64,000 nucleotides of DNA from CAVSVP01 sp963731125 (lineage in GTDB: Bacteria > Pseudomonadota > Gammaproteobacteria > Competibacterales > Competibacteraceae). Below, piece by piece: positions 54,603-63,581 of this stretch. The stretch spans positions 62,001 through 126,000 of the forward strand of contig CAVSVP010000016.1 of NCBI GenBank assembly GCA_963731125.1, given 5' to 3'. The position numbers and the translations under genes are program-made. Within the stretch, counting starts at the first letter, position 1, and each line of letters starts with the position of its first letter. The notes under the pieces were generated by a model. The model was not told where the DNA came from, did not search any database, and worked only from the letters and a program-made list of their open reading frames with translations.

Positions 54603-55612
54603 TGGAGGAGGGTAGCTATGGTGAGCTGCGCAGCTGGTTTAAGCAGGGCTACGCGGTGTTTCGGGTCAGCCCCAAACGTTGCCACGATGCCGCCGAAGTC
54701 TATGATGGGGTGCCTAGTCTGCACGATGCCAAAGCGGCAACGCTCATTGCACGACTGCATCTGGATGAGCTCAGCGAGCGTTGGTCCGAGCCCGATGCGA
54801 GGCAGCGCTTGTTACGGGTCAAGATTACCGCCCTGGAGCAGTATGATGAGCTGTTCTACCGCCATATCAACCGCCTGGAGGGACAGTTGGGACGCTATTG
54901 GCCGGAACTGACGGGGCATCTGGAGTTAACGTCGGTGACGTTGCTAGAACTGCTCAGTACCTTTGGCAGCCCGATACAAGTGGCCACCCAGGGCGAGCAA
55001 GCGCGGGCGTTGATGAGACGGGTTGGCCGTAAGGGGCTGAGCGATGAGACGATCGAGCAGGTCATCGACAGTGCTGCCACCACGATCGGCTTACCGTGCT
55101 TGAGCCTGGAATGCGAGGCGCTGCAGCGCTTGGCCAGCGAGACTCGCTGCGCCCAACAGACGGCTAAGGCTGCCGAGCAAGCGCTCATCAAAGCCGGTCT
55201 GCAGCAAGCGAGTATTCAGGCGATGGCACCGGTGCTGGGCAACCGCACCGCGGTCGTGTTCGGTTGTCTGTTAGGCCCGCCCGAGAACTACCCCTCAGCG
55301 TCGAGCTATCTTAAGGCGATGGGGTTGAATCTCAAAGAGCGCAGCAGCGGTAAATACCAAGGCCGGCTGATGATTACCAAGCGCGGCTCGGGCACCGTGC
55401 GCCGCTATTTGTACTTGGCGGCGTTACGCCTGATCCAGAAAGAACCGATCGTTCAACAATGGTATCAGGGCAAAGTGCAACGCGATGGCGGGCGGCTGAA
55501 AATGAAAGCAGTGGTCGCGGTGATGCGCAAGCTCGGGCGCGCCTTATGGCATGTAGGTCAGGGGCAGCTTTTTGACGCCACCCAACTGTTCGATGTCAAG
55601 CGTCTGGCGTAG
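54599..55612 (+). pseudogene. Second IS110-family transposase copy, 5'-truncated
   Basis: This frame (MMEEGSYGELRSWFKQGYAV) equals residues ~85-422 of the upstream copy, with three one-residue deletions in the first 20 residues (EPSGSYG to EEGSYG, GDPLRS to GELRS, WFNRQGY to WFKQGY) and the same sequence as far as I can see afterwards. The first 84 residues, including the first catalytic Asp, are absent. It begins directly at the right end of copy one. The protein would be inactive, though its right-end region is complete. Confidence 0.85.
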
Positions 55613-56016
55613 CATCTCAAGTGAGCGGAAGGGGCGTCTGTTTGCCGCTAAGGAGGCGATGATGAACCACTGACAATGAGTTTCACTATGTGGCTTAAGA
55701 TTGCCAACGGGTGACCTCCATCAACCCCTATGAGCCGGTAACGAGTTCCCTGGTGAGTCTTGAGGCACCCTGCGGAATACCGGTGGATGCAATCTCCGAT
55801 GAAGCTGACTCGATGCCAGCAATGGACATCCTATGACAGGTTCGAGTTACCCCATCCGTATTTTCCGGGTTATTGAAGACGCCACAGACTTGAGAGTGAT
55901 CTACGCACAAACCCTGGCGTGAATGCATTAGTTTTACTAATCCATTCAGGCTAACGATTTTGTGCAGAGACTCGCGGTGTTAATGCCTTAGAAAAACTAA
56001 CTTGACATTGTTATGA
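55613..56016 (+). repeat. Second copy of the IS110 right-end region
   Basis: Repeats 54199-54602 base for base as far as can be compared by eye, including the TTGACA (56002-56007). After 56016 the two copies diverge, which defines the right end of the element. The sequence beyond is unlike IS110 and looks like group II intron RNA. Confidence 0.85.
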
Positions 56017-56288
56017 CAGGGGTTGAAGCGCATTCCCCACGGTAGCGACGGGTCCTCAATCCGTGAAGCGGGAATGAACGCGGATAAACTGGGAGCCTAA
56101 CCCGGTGACGCCGCTAGCACAGATGAATAGGGGTACGCACAGGAAGGTAATGAAACTGTCGTTAGGTTAAACCAGCGGAATCAGGCTTATACGCTGGAGC
56201 CAAAAGGCACAGGCGAACGGGCGGGCCGCTCTCCAGACGCCCCGCATTCACCCCACGAGTAACCCGGCAGAGTTTACCACCCTTGTAT
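56017..56288 (+). ncRNA. Probable internal segment of the split group II intron
   Basis: A GC-rich non-coding segment with intron-like pieces (GGGAATGAACGCGGATAAAC, GGGAGCCTAACCCGGTGACG). It sits directly beyond the IS110 copies, where the 52601 intron should resume. It ends at the MITE-like element at 56289. No domain V was found on this strand. Confidence 0.4.
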
Positions 56289-56560
56289 CCAGCCCTTTAA
56301 AGGTGTCGTAACCAATTGTATTCAAAAGTAAATAATTTACAAATTCAGTTTCTGAATTTTTTAGCATGTTTTATGCCACAATTTTCTAAATTGAGCGATT
56401 TTCGTGAATTTTTTATGTATTTGATTTTAAAATATTTTTTGATTTCCAACATAGAGCGTCTATGAGGGCAAATTAGGATAATGTGGAAAAAATCGGGGTT
56501 TTCAACAAAAAGGCTCAAAACTCAATTTCAGCCTATGTTTTCTCACCTTTAAAGGGCTGG
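56289..56560. repeat. 272-bp AT-rich MITE-like element
   Basis: CCAGCCCTTTAAAGGTG at 56289-56305 and its exact reverse complement at 56544-56560 enclose about 240 bases of very AT-rich DNA with no gene. The 17-bp ends themselves contain the palindrome CCTTTAAAGG. Such small, non-coding, inverted-repeat-bounded segments are typical of MITEs; an obvious target duplication was not found. Confidence 0.6.
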
Positions 56561-57592
56561 TCTTTGGCTTGTTAGGAGTTGCGCAAAAATAAAATTTACA
56601 ATCTAGAGAATCAGGTGATATGATCGATGTAAATGAATGGACAGCGGTCGATAAAGCAGAGTGCGAGAAGTGAAGCTATTGAGCAACTACGGGAGAAGTA
56701 TGAAGGCTTGGTGTCGGAGCTCGATGAACGGCGTCTGCGACTGTGGGCTGCGACCGAGGCGAGAGCATTAGGGAGGGGCGGGGTGTCTTGGGTAGCGGAG
56801 GCCACGGGCTTAACGCGACCGACCATTTATCGTGGTGTGAAAGAGCTGGAAGAGCGGCGGCGGCACTTGCCGCAGGAGCGAGGAGCGGATCGGATACGCC
56901 GTGTTGGCGGTGGTCGTAAGTCACTGGTAGAGCATCACCCACGGCTACAAGAGGCGTTAGAACAGTTGGTTGATCCGGCGACCTGTGGCGATCCGGGCTC
57001 GCCACTGCGGTGGACATCGAAGAGTACCAGAAAGCTAACGGTGCAGTTACGACAGCAAGGCTATCCAGTCAGCCCCAGGACGGTGGCTCAGCTGCTGCGA
57101 GGGATGGGCTACCGGCTGCAGGCGAATCGGCGCACGAATGCGGGCGGGTCGAATCCGGATCGAGATGCGCAGTTTGCCCACATTAATCAGCAAGCGAAAC
57201 GCTTTGCCCGCGCTGGACACCCAGTGATCTCCGTGGACGCCAAGAAAAAAGAGTTGGTCGGCTATGTTAAAAATAGCGGACGCGAATGGCGCCCTAAAGG
57301 ACACCCTGAACCCGTTCAGTTGCACGATTTTGCAGACCCCGAACTAGGCAAGGCGTTGCCCTATGGTATCTACGACATCTACCGCAATGAAGGTTGGGTG
57401 AACGTCGGTATCGACCAGAATACTGCAGCATTGGCCGTCGAATCCATTCGCACCTGGTGGCAGCGCATGGGCTCAATGGCCTATCCAGCGGCCACGGAGC
57501 TGCTCATTACGGCGGATGGTGGTGGCAGCAACAGTGCCCGTTCCCGTCTCTGGAAAGTCGAGCTTCAGAAACTTGCCAATGACATTGGGTTA

Positions 57593-58918
57593 GTAACTGT
57601 CGCAAAATAACGTTTCCAATTTACATACTGTGATGCATCATGCTTTTGGCAATATGGTGTAGTTCCAATCACCATGAAATGCATCTTTGTGAAGCTGAAC
57701 TGTCGCCAGCTCCTCATCGGGGACCTTGATCCCGGTAGGATAGGGGTTCACATCCAATTCCGCTGTGATCGTCAGACCCGTTCGGGTTTTGGTGTTGCCG
57801 ATGAGATTGACAATGATCTCCCGACTGACCAACGGTCGACCGCGCCAGTTCTCAGTGATATGACAGAACATGCGATGCTCGATCTTGTTCCACTTGCTGG
57901 TCCCGGGGGGAAAGTGACATACCGAGATGCGTAATCCGATGGCATCAGCGAGGTCTTGTAAAGCCACTTTCCATAAGCGTACGCGGTAGCCATTACTCCC
58001 GCCGGCATCTGCTGTCACGAGCAGCTCACGAGCGTGGGGATAAACGCGCGAGCCCATGTGTTGCCACCAACGGCGCAGCGTTTCCGTGGCAAACCGAGCC
58101 GTGTCGTGATCAATCCCCACACTCACCCAGCCGGTGTTGGTGCTGAGATCATACACGCCATACGGAATCCCCTTGCCTAGCGTCTTATCGGGAAAATCCT
58201 TGCTGCGCACGTGCTCCGGGGTTCGCTTCGGATGCCACTCGCACCCGGCATTCTTGAAATTCCCGATCGATTCCTTCTTTTTGGCATCGACGGAAACCAC
58301 CGGTTGTCCACGCTGCTGAAACGCTTGCACTTGCGCGTTGATGTGCTCAAATTGCGCATCCCGATCGGGGTGGGAATTGCCTTCCTGGGTTTTCCGGTTA
58401 CCTTGCAAACTGTAGTCCAGCTCGTCCAATAACCGGGCAACGGTATGATGACTCACCGAATGCCCCTGTTGCGCGAGTGCTTCGGCCAGGTGACGTGTGC
58501 TCTTACTCGTCCAGCACAACGGTGATCGAGGGTCTCCCCGGGTAGAAGACGCTAACAACGCTTGCAAATCCCGCAGTAGGGTAGGATCGTTCTCACTCAA
58601 GCGGCGCCGACCACCCCCAGCGTGACGGATCGCGCGCTGTTGAGGCGGCATTGTCGTCTCGGGTGCACCCTGTTGTACTTCGGCGATGCCGACTCGAATC
58701 GTGGGACACGACATCCCCGTGGCTTGGGAAACTGCCGTAATACCACCCCACCCGATGGCCATCGCTTCGCATGCCGCCCAGCGCCGTCGTACCGTTTCGT
58801 TCATTACCGGTCCCAGCGCCTGGTATTTATTACGTACCGCCGTTATGATCTTTGAATCCACCATGGGAAACAGTATAGCAGCGACCTAAAATTAGAAAAG
58901 TTATTTTGCGACGAGCCC
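57593..58918 (-). mobile_element. Inner ISAzo13-family element
   Basis: The 1326-bp element has terminal inverted repeats (GTCGCAAAATAACGTTTCCA and, read inward from the right, GTCGCAAAATAACTTTTCTA) and a TTA target duplication (57590-57592 and 58919-58921). It is oriented opposite to its host element and contains one complete transposase gene. Confidence 0.88.
57638..58864 (-). CDS. ISAzo13-family transposase (inner, intact)
   Basis: A 408-aa DDE transposase related to the outer one but clearly distinct. Blocks: AVSQATGMSCPTIRVGIAEV (helix-turn-helix), LCWTSKSTRHLAEALAQQGH, the Asp in PVVSVDAKKKESIGNFKN, ARELLVTADAGGSNGYRVRL, and PPGTSKWNKIEHRMFCHITE. The start at 58864 lies near the right end of the element. 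The frame is uninterrupted, so this copy may be functional. Confidence 0.92.
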   Translation of the reverse strand: MVDSKIITAVRNKYQALGPVMNETVRRRWAACEAMAIGWGGITAVSQATGMSCPTIRVGIAEVQQGAPETTMPPQQRAIRHAGGGRRRLSENDPTLLRDLQALLASSTRGDPRSPLCWTSKSTRHLAEALAQQGHSVSHHTVARLLDELDYSLQGNRKTQEGNSHPDRDAQFEHINAQVQAFQQRGQPVVSVDAKKKESIGNFKNAGCEWHPKRTPEHVRSKDFPDKTLGKGIPYGVYDLSTNTGWVSVGIDHDTARFATETLRRWWQHMGSRVYPHARELLVTADAGGSNGYRVRLWKVALQDLADAIGLRISVCHFPPGTSKWNKIEHRMFCHITENWRGRPLVSREIIVNLIGNTKTRTGLTITAELDVNPYPTGIKVPDEELATVQLHKDAFHGDWNYTILPKA

Positions 58919-59242
58919 TTACGCATCTCCGTATGCCATTTCCCACCGGGCACCAGTAAGTGGAACAAGATCGAGCACCGGCTATTTTGTCATATTACTG
59001 AAAACTGGCGGGGGCGGCCCCTGCTGACACACCAGGTGATCGTGAACTTGATCGCGCACACCACGACACACAAAGGATTAACAGTCAGAGCTCGATTGGA
59101 TACCAAACACTATCCCACAGGCATCAGAGTCAGCAATGAGGAACTCAACAAGGTTGCTCTGAAAAAAGCTAACTTCCACGGCGAGTGGAATTACACTATC
59201 GTACCGCAAAAAGTGTAAACTTTATTTTTGCGTAAGTACTTA

Positions 59243-59489
59243 GTTCTCACGACGTTTATCAACGGTTCACTTACGTGCTCCATACCATCCACTCTAGCGC
59301 CTACCCGCTGTTGACGCTCGCAGGCACATCGTCACCTCGCGGTTCCGACGCTCGCCCTTCGGCGACGGCTACATTGTCCCGCGCACTTCACACCGTCGCG
59401 TTACCACGACCGCATGGCTCGGTAGAGTATCGGTGGCAGAACACCGAGTTATGCCCTACAATATGTAGTCATAACAAACACATAAGCGA
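59243..59489. other. Non-coding segment between ISAzo13 and the intron 3' region
   Basis: About 250 bases without a supported gene. The long plus frame 59275-59829 runs antisense to the intron 3' region and to the reverse transcriptase, so it is not taken as a gene. Confidence 0.35.
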
Positions 59490-59686
59490 CTTCGTGTCGC
59501 AACCCCATCAGGTAGGGTCGAGGACTGGCGCGCCGACGGTAGGGTCCGGTGGCAATTCCCCCGCTTTCGCGATGGCCCTCAGTCCGGCTCCCCTAGTCAC
59601 GTTTCCAGCCCCCGCCACGTCAAACGCAGCATGCCGTTTTCCGGCACTGCGCTTTCCTGATGATTTCACCTCAAGGGTTATGGGAC
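59490..59686 (-). ncRNA. Structured 3' region after the group II intron reverse transcriptase
   Basis: On the minus strand, directly after the reverse transcriptase stop, the sequence can fold into several GC-rich stems (GTGCCGGAAAACGGCATG, CCATCGCGAAAGCGGGGGA). Such sequences follow many intron-encoded reverse transcriptases. A clear domain V (AGC triad with GAAA loop and matching stem) is not seen here, so the 3' end of this intron is not defined. Confidence 0.4.
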
Positions 59687-61054
59687 CTATTGCGCTGGGA
59701 GCGCTTTCGACGCCCGTGGCGCAACCCGGTAGTCCGAAAAGAGACCGAGTTGTCGATAAAGCCACGGCCTACTCCACCTCTTCCAGCCAAAACCTTGACG
59801 CTGGCGCGCCTGCATCAAATGGCGCCTAATCTTCTTCTCGACCCAGTCCTTCACGTAACCAAAACAGCGACTGGCATGTCCCACGCGGAAGTAGTTGACC
59901 CACCCACGCAGCACGGGGTTAATCAAGTCAATGACTCGTCCAATCGGCTGGGAGCGGAAGCGTCGGAAGATTTCCTTGAGTCTTTGCAGGAGCCTGGTGC
60001 GCGCCTTCATCTTCGGCGCATACCGCACCCCCCAGACACCCCGCCGCGTCTTTACCCGGCGGAAGTCAAACCCCAGAAAGCCGAAGCTCTCGCCCTGGGC
60101 CAGGTCGACCCATCGTGTCTTGTCACGATTGAGCTGGACATCGAGTTTGGCTAATTCCTCGAGCAATCGCTGGTACACCGCCTTGGCGAGCCAGTCCCAC
60201 TTGCGGTAACCGTCAACCAAAATCACGCGATCATCCGCAAACCTAGCGTACTCGATATAGGTATATCGCCCTCTGCGGGTGACCTCCTTAGCCCGCTCCA
60301 GCATGTTGTCCACCTCATTGAGGTAGAGATTACTGAGCAGGGGTGAAATCACACCGCCTTGCGGTACGCCGCGTTGGCCGCTGGCTTTGAGGATCAGCTT
60401 GAGCAGTCGCATCACCTGATCATCATTGACCCGTTGTGCCACTTTCCTTAACAGGATATCGTGTCGAACCGTGTCAAAATACGCGGCCCGATCCACATCT
60501 ATCACCGTGGTTTTGTTCTGAACGACTGCCTCGGCCACCCGTTGTACCGCTTGGTGGGCGGTGCGCTTGGGCCGGTATCCCTATGACCCCTCGTGGAAGT
60601 CCGCCTCAAAGATAGGTTCCAAAATCAGCTTGAGCGCCCCTTGAACCACGCGATCCCGAATGCAAGGAATCCCAAGAATCCGGACGCGGCCGTCTTCTTT
60701 AGGTATCTCCTTGCCACGGTTACGCATGGGCAAGTAGGTCTCAGAGACCAGTTCATCCCGTATGCCTTGCAGGAATCCCTCGACGCCGGCCTCTTCAATC
60801 GCCGCAAACGTCACCCCATCTATTCCTGGGGCACCGTTATTCTGCTTGGCCATCTCATAGGCCGCGCGAAGGGTCTCCCACTTGCACACATGGACATACA
60901 GTCCCCAAAAGCGCCAGGCTTTCTCAGCCTTCGCCTTGACGTAAATCCTCTTTCTCAGGTCCTGCAACTCAATGGACGTCTTTATCATCCCGTCCTGGCC
61001 TCCCCTTGTTGTCAGAGGAATATCACCAGTAGGGCGCCTTGGCTCCACGGGCAT
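59687..61054 (-). pseudogene. ltrA: Group II intron reverse transcriptase/maturase with an amber codon
   Basis: The frame 61054-59687 encodes a ~455-residue maturase broken by a TAG at 60581-60583 (EGS, stop, GYRPKRTAHQA). Before the stop: QNNGAPGIDGVTFAAIE, and VRILGIPCIRDRVVQGAL (RT motifs 0-2). After it: VIDVDRAAYFDTVRHDILL, GVPQGGVISPLLSNLYLNEV, the catalytic EYARFADDRVILV (FADD instead of YADD), and domain X (INPVLRGWVNYFRVGHASRC). No endonuclease domain is present. The amber replaces an aromatic residue of the usual SFGFRP motif, so it is probably a point mutation. Confidence 0.85.
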
Positions 61055-61190
61055 TACCCCGCTTCCTCGCTACTACACGCCCCTCCGCCACCCTCTCGCC
61101 TTCGACCCACTTCCCGGTGTCACCGGTTATAGGGCCTACCTTGCTCCCGGCATTTCTGCCGGGGGGTGTAACCCGCCTTCCGCTATATTG
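61055..61190 (-). ncRNA. Group II intron segment just upstream of the reverse transcriptase
   Basis: Minus-strand pieces such as GGCGTGTAGTAGCGAGGAAG and GGGGTAATGCCCGTGGAGCC are typical of the RNA just before the maturase gene in bacterial group II introns. The segment stops at the transposase gene of the second ISKra4-type element, beyond which the intron seems to continue at 62880. Confidence 0.55.
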
Positions 61191-62753
61191 TTAGGCGATC
61201 AGTCGATCGGGTAAGAACGTCTCATCATTGGCCGCCTTCATGGGATAGAGTCGTTGGTTTTCGTGTGCGATATGAAATTTCATAAACGCCTCCCAGTCCT
61301 GATTGATGCCGATACAGCGCAACTCGAGCATCGCCTTGGCGCCGGGCATCACCCAGCGCATGCCGGAGCGCTCCATCCGATCACAGACGACATGCCGACA
61401 CGCCCCCTCAATCACCCCCGAAGCGATGGGATAGCCCGCTTGCAGGTAGTGGTCATACTGCATCCGTGCGACATTGTGACTCAAATAGCCGATAACCTCG
61501 GCGAGCGACTCGCGTTGTGCCGCACTCAGTCGGTGGGATTGGGCACGCAGACGGCCGATGACGGTCTGTACCTGACCGTTGAGCAGGCGTTCGGCCTGTT
61601 GTTTGACGAACACCAGACGCTGCTGCTTGACGCTCTCTGTGCCCGGACCTTGGGCACCGCTGGGATGGAATAACTCGGCCGCATCCCAGAGATAGCCCAA
61701 CGCGTGCATCAGATCCAGCACCTCCACATAGCTCACCCCGGCTAACCCCTGTTCCGCGGCACGCCACAGGGAGGGTTGGCCATCCATCAGTACCACAACG
61801 CGCTGCTGGCTGCTGGGATTGCGCTGGCGCTGCTCCTCAGCGAGCCAAGCAAAGATCGCCGCATAGGACGGTGCCATCGTCTCCTGCGCGTCGCGCGCCA
61901 GGCTGGCCCGAACGTATTTATGCAACGGCTTGGGCCGCCGGGGCGGTTGGGTGCCCGACGCGGAGGGGACCGTAAACAGCGCCGCAAGCACCTGCTCGGG
62001 GGTGCGAACATAAGCCGCCATGGGATAGGCAGCACCAAGCAACGCCATTTTCTTGCCGCCCGGTTTGCCCTCATCCCCCGTAGTCGCCACGTCACGCTCA
62101 GCAACCATGTCGACTGCGGTGACCGCACGCCGCCTCACCACCCCTTTACTGTCCGCGCTACACACCACCAACTCGTCGTCTTGTGCCGCCGGTGCTGGCT
62201 CCCGACCCGCCCAAAATGCTTCTACCGAACCCGACAACTGCTGATTGATCCGCTCCAAACTATGCACCGACTGCCGAACCCCCAACATCCGCTCCAGCGT
62301 CTCGCTCACCTGCGCATACGGCTGCTCAATCACCAGCGCCTGATCCCACTCTTGGAGCAAATAGGAAAACTTGCTCGCCGGTAACTGCCGCTGGCTATCC
62401 AGCGGCACGTAGTCGATCTTCTGACCTTCCCGCGTTCCGTACACCACCCGCTCCAGCTGATGCTCCCCAAACACCGAGCGATACTCACGAACGCGGCTTC
62501 GCCCCAGGCGCTTGACCTGCCGACCACCGGGTAAGCTTACTTGCGCCCCGTGATCACCTGGCCCACATAAGCTAAAAAACAGCTCCACTAGCTGATGCCC
62601 CATCCGCAGCAGCTGAGCAAATAAGCCCCGCTCCAGTTCATGCACCGCTTCGCCTTGCACATACGCCTGCTCCACGCGCTCCACTAGCTTGGCTGTCTCC
62701 GCCAGTATCGCTTGGCGATTGTCTTTCCCTCGGGTTTCGTTCATGCTGTTCAT
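61191..62753 (-). CDS. ISKra4-family transposase (second, different element)
   Basis: A 520-aa transposase distantly related to the one at 32872. Blocks: YVPLDSQRQLPASKFSYLLQ, the Asp in DELVVCSADSKGVVRRRAV, QQRVVVLMDGQPSLWRAAEQ, SYVEVLDLMHALGYLWDAAE, and AGYPIASGVIEGACRHVVCD with the catalytic Glu. ATG 62753 follows GGGAGCTAGC; the frame extends to a GTG at 62789. It lies inside group II intron sequence. Terminal repeats were not located, so the element ends are unknown. Confidence 0.9.
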   Translation of the reverse strand: MNSMNETRGKDNRQAILAETAKLVERVEQAYVQGEAVHELERGLFAQLLRMGHQLVELFFSLCGPGDHGAQVSLPGGRQVKRLGRSRVREYRSVFGEHQLERVVYGTREGQKIDYVPLDSQRQLPASKFSYLLQEWDQALVIEQPYAQVSETLERMLGVRQSVHSLERINQQLSGSVEAFWAGREPAPAAQDDELVVCSADSKGVVRRRAVTAVDMVAERDVATTGDEGKPGGKKMALLGAAYPMAAYVRTPEQVLAALFTVPSASGTQPPRRPKPLHKYVRASLARDAQETMAPSYAAIFAWLAEEQRQRNPSSQQRVVVLMDGQPSLWRAAEQGLAGVSYVEVLDLMHALGYLWDAAELFHPSGAQGPGTESVKQQRLVFVKQQAERLLNGQVQTVIGRLRAQSHRLSAAQRESLAEVIGYLSHNVARMQYDHYLQAGYPIASGVIEGACRHVVCDRMERSGMRWVMPGAKAMLELRCIGINQDWEAFMKFHIAHENQRLYPMKAANDETFLPDRLIA

Positions 62754-62879
62754 CGCTAGCTCCCATCGGTCTTGACTACGTTGCTTCACACAGCGTAGTT
62801 TACCTTAGATCCCGGCGGGGGCTAGCACGCACTCCTGAGGAGTCAAAACCATAAATAAATTGTGATTAACTAGCGCGCG

Positions 62880-63330
62880 CAGCGGGTTGCACCCTCTGCC
62901 GGGGGCGAGCAGGGCTTCTCCAGTTGCTTAGCGTGCCCTTGTCACCATGCCATCGCTACACACCCCGCCGAAGTGGTCTGGTCGTTGCAGTCAGCTTTCG
63001 GCCAGCCATGCTGCCTTCGCCCTCCGGTTGCGGGCTCGGCCTTCGAGGCTACTCACTTTCGGGGCCACCGATGCGTTCACTTGCGTTACGGCCTGGTGAC
63101 TCGCAACCTCCCCCACGGGAGGCTTTGTCGATAGGCTTCAGGATCTTGGTCTCCCGCCACCCTGCTACCCAAGCTACGGGGCTCTGACTCTTACCCCGGC
63201 AGGTCTGACTCCTGCTGAACACGCCAGCCTTCGCTGGACACACAACCGCTCGTGAGGTTTTCCCTCAAGCGGCTCACCCAGCAGGTTTCATCGAAAGGGT
63301 TATGGGTGCCCAGTTGGGCTCAGCGAAGGG
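62880..63330 (-). ncRNA. Group II intron domain I region
   Basis: On the minus strand this segment carries blocks seen in the 5' part of proteobacterial group II introns: GAAAGTGAGTAGCCTCGAAG, GGCCGAGCCCGCAACCGGAG, GGCTGGCCGAAAGCTGA and GGCAGAGGGTGCAACCCGCT. It is 5' of the reverse transcriptase on the same strand and separated from it by the ISKra4-type element. No protein gene fits here. Confidence 0.6.
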
Positions 63331-63351
63331 ATCACTCCCTCCGCTGGCCTT

Positions 63352-63387
63352 CAAAACCGTGCTTGTCACTTTCGCGACACACGGCTC
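63352..63387 (-). ncRNA. Group II intron domain V
   Basis: Minus strand: a lower stem GAGCCGTG / CACGGTTT, a two-base AG bulge side, an upper stem TGTCGC / GTGACA and a GAAA tetraloop, about 36 bases in all. The AGC triad and the tetraloop are the hallmark of domain V. It lies 5' of the domain I segment at 63330-62880, so it must be the end of another intron upstream of that one. Confidence 0.8.
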
Positions 63388-63581
63388 CTCAGTTAATGGG
63401 GCTCTTGTCATGAGTACCTATCCGTTGGGAGAGTTCATGGTATCCACCGTCTCGATGGCTTCATGATGCCTCCTCATTGGATAAGGTACTCGCTCCCGTG
63501 GCTAAGAAAAAATGCCGGGAGTGGATAGAAATTATAGCGGTTAATCGAGCCGCCGGCATCCGCCGACGACTCAAACGGGCA
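63388..63581. other. Non-coding region between domain V and the recombinase-like gene
   Basis: About 190 bases that could be domain III/IV remnants of the upstream intron. TATAGCGGTTAAT at 63534-63546 resembles the IS630 end seen at 47827, which may be coincidence. Confidence 0.35.

Larger units (their letters stand above)
56633..59218 (+). pseudogene. ISAzo13-family transposase, split by an inserted ISAzo13
   Basis: The two parts, 56633-57592 and 58922-59218, join in frame once the inner element and one TTA are removed (NDIGLRISVCHFPPGTSKWN). The rejoined protein would be about 418 aa. Part one has the helix-turn-helix WVAEATGLTRPTIYRGVKEL, the catalytic Asp in HPVISVDAKKKELVGYVK and ELLITADGGGSNSARSRLWK; part two has GTSKWNKIEHRLFCHITENW with the catalytic Glu region. 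As it stands it is inactive. The frame reading through to 57610 simply enters the inner element. Confidence 0.88.
56575..59239 (+). mobile_element. Outer ISAzo13-family element, interrupted
   Basis: Inner parts of the ends match (CGCAAAAATAAAATTTACA at the left; CGCAAAAATAAAGTTTACA read inward from the right), and TTA flanks the element (56572-56574 and 59240-59242). It carries one rightward transposase gene that is split by a second ISAzo13-type element at 57593-58918. Confidence 0.75.

Noticed and set aside
52812..56016. Tandem IS110 copies considered as a CRISPR-like or satellite repeat
   Set aside because: There are only two units of ~1.4 kb with a coding frame; no short regularly spaced repeats occur here or elsewhere in the window.
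59275..59829. 184-aa plus-strand frame, of a type often annotated as a hypothetical protein
   Set aside because: It is antisense to the group II intron 3' region and to the reverse transcriptase end, and has no ribosome site.
62924..63243. Short frames on both strands at 62.9-63.2 kb
   Set aside because: They lie in group II intron domain I sequence, lack ribosome sites and match no protein.
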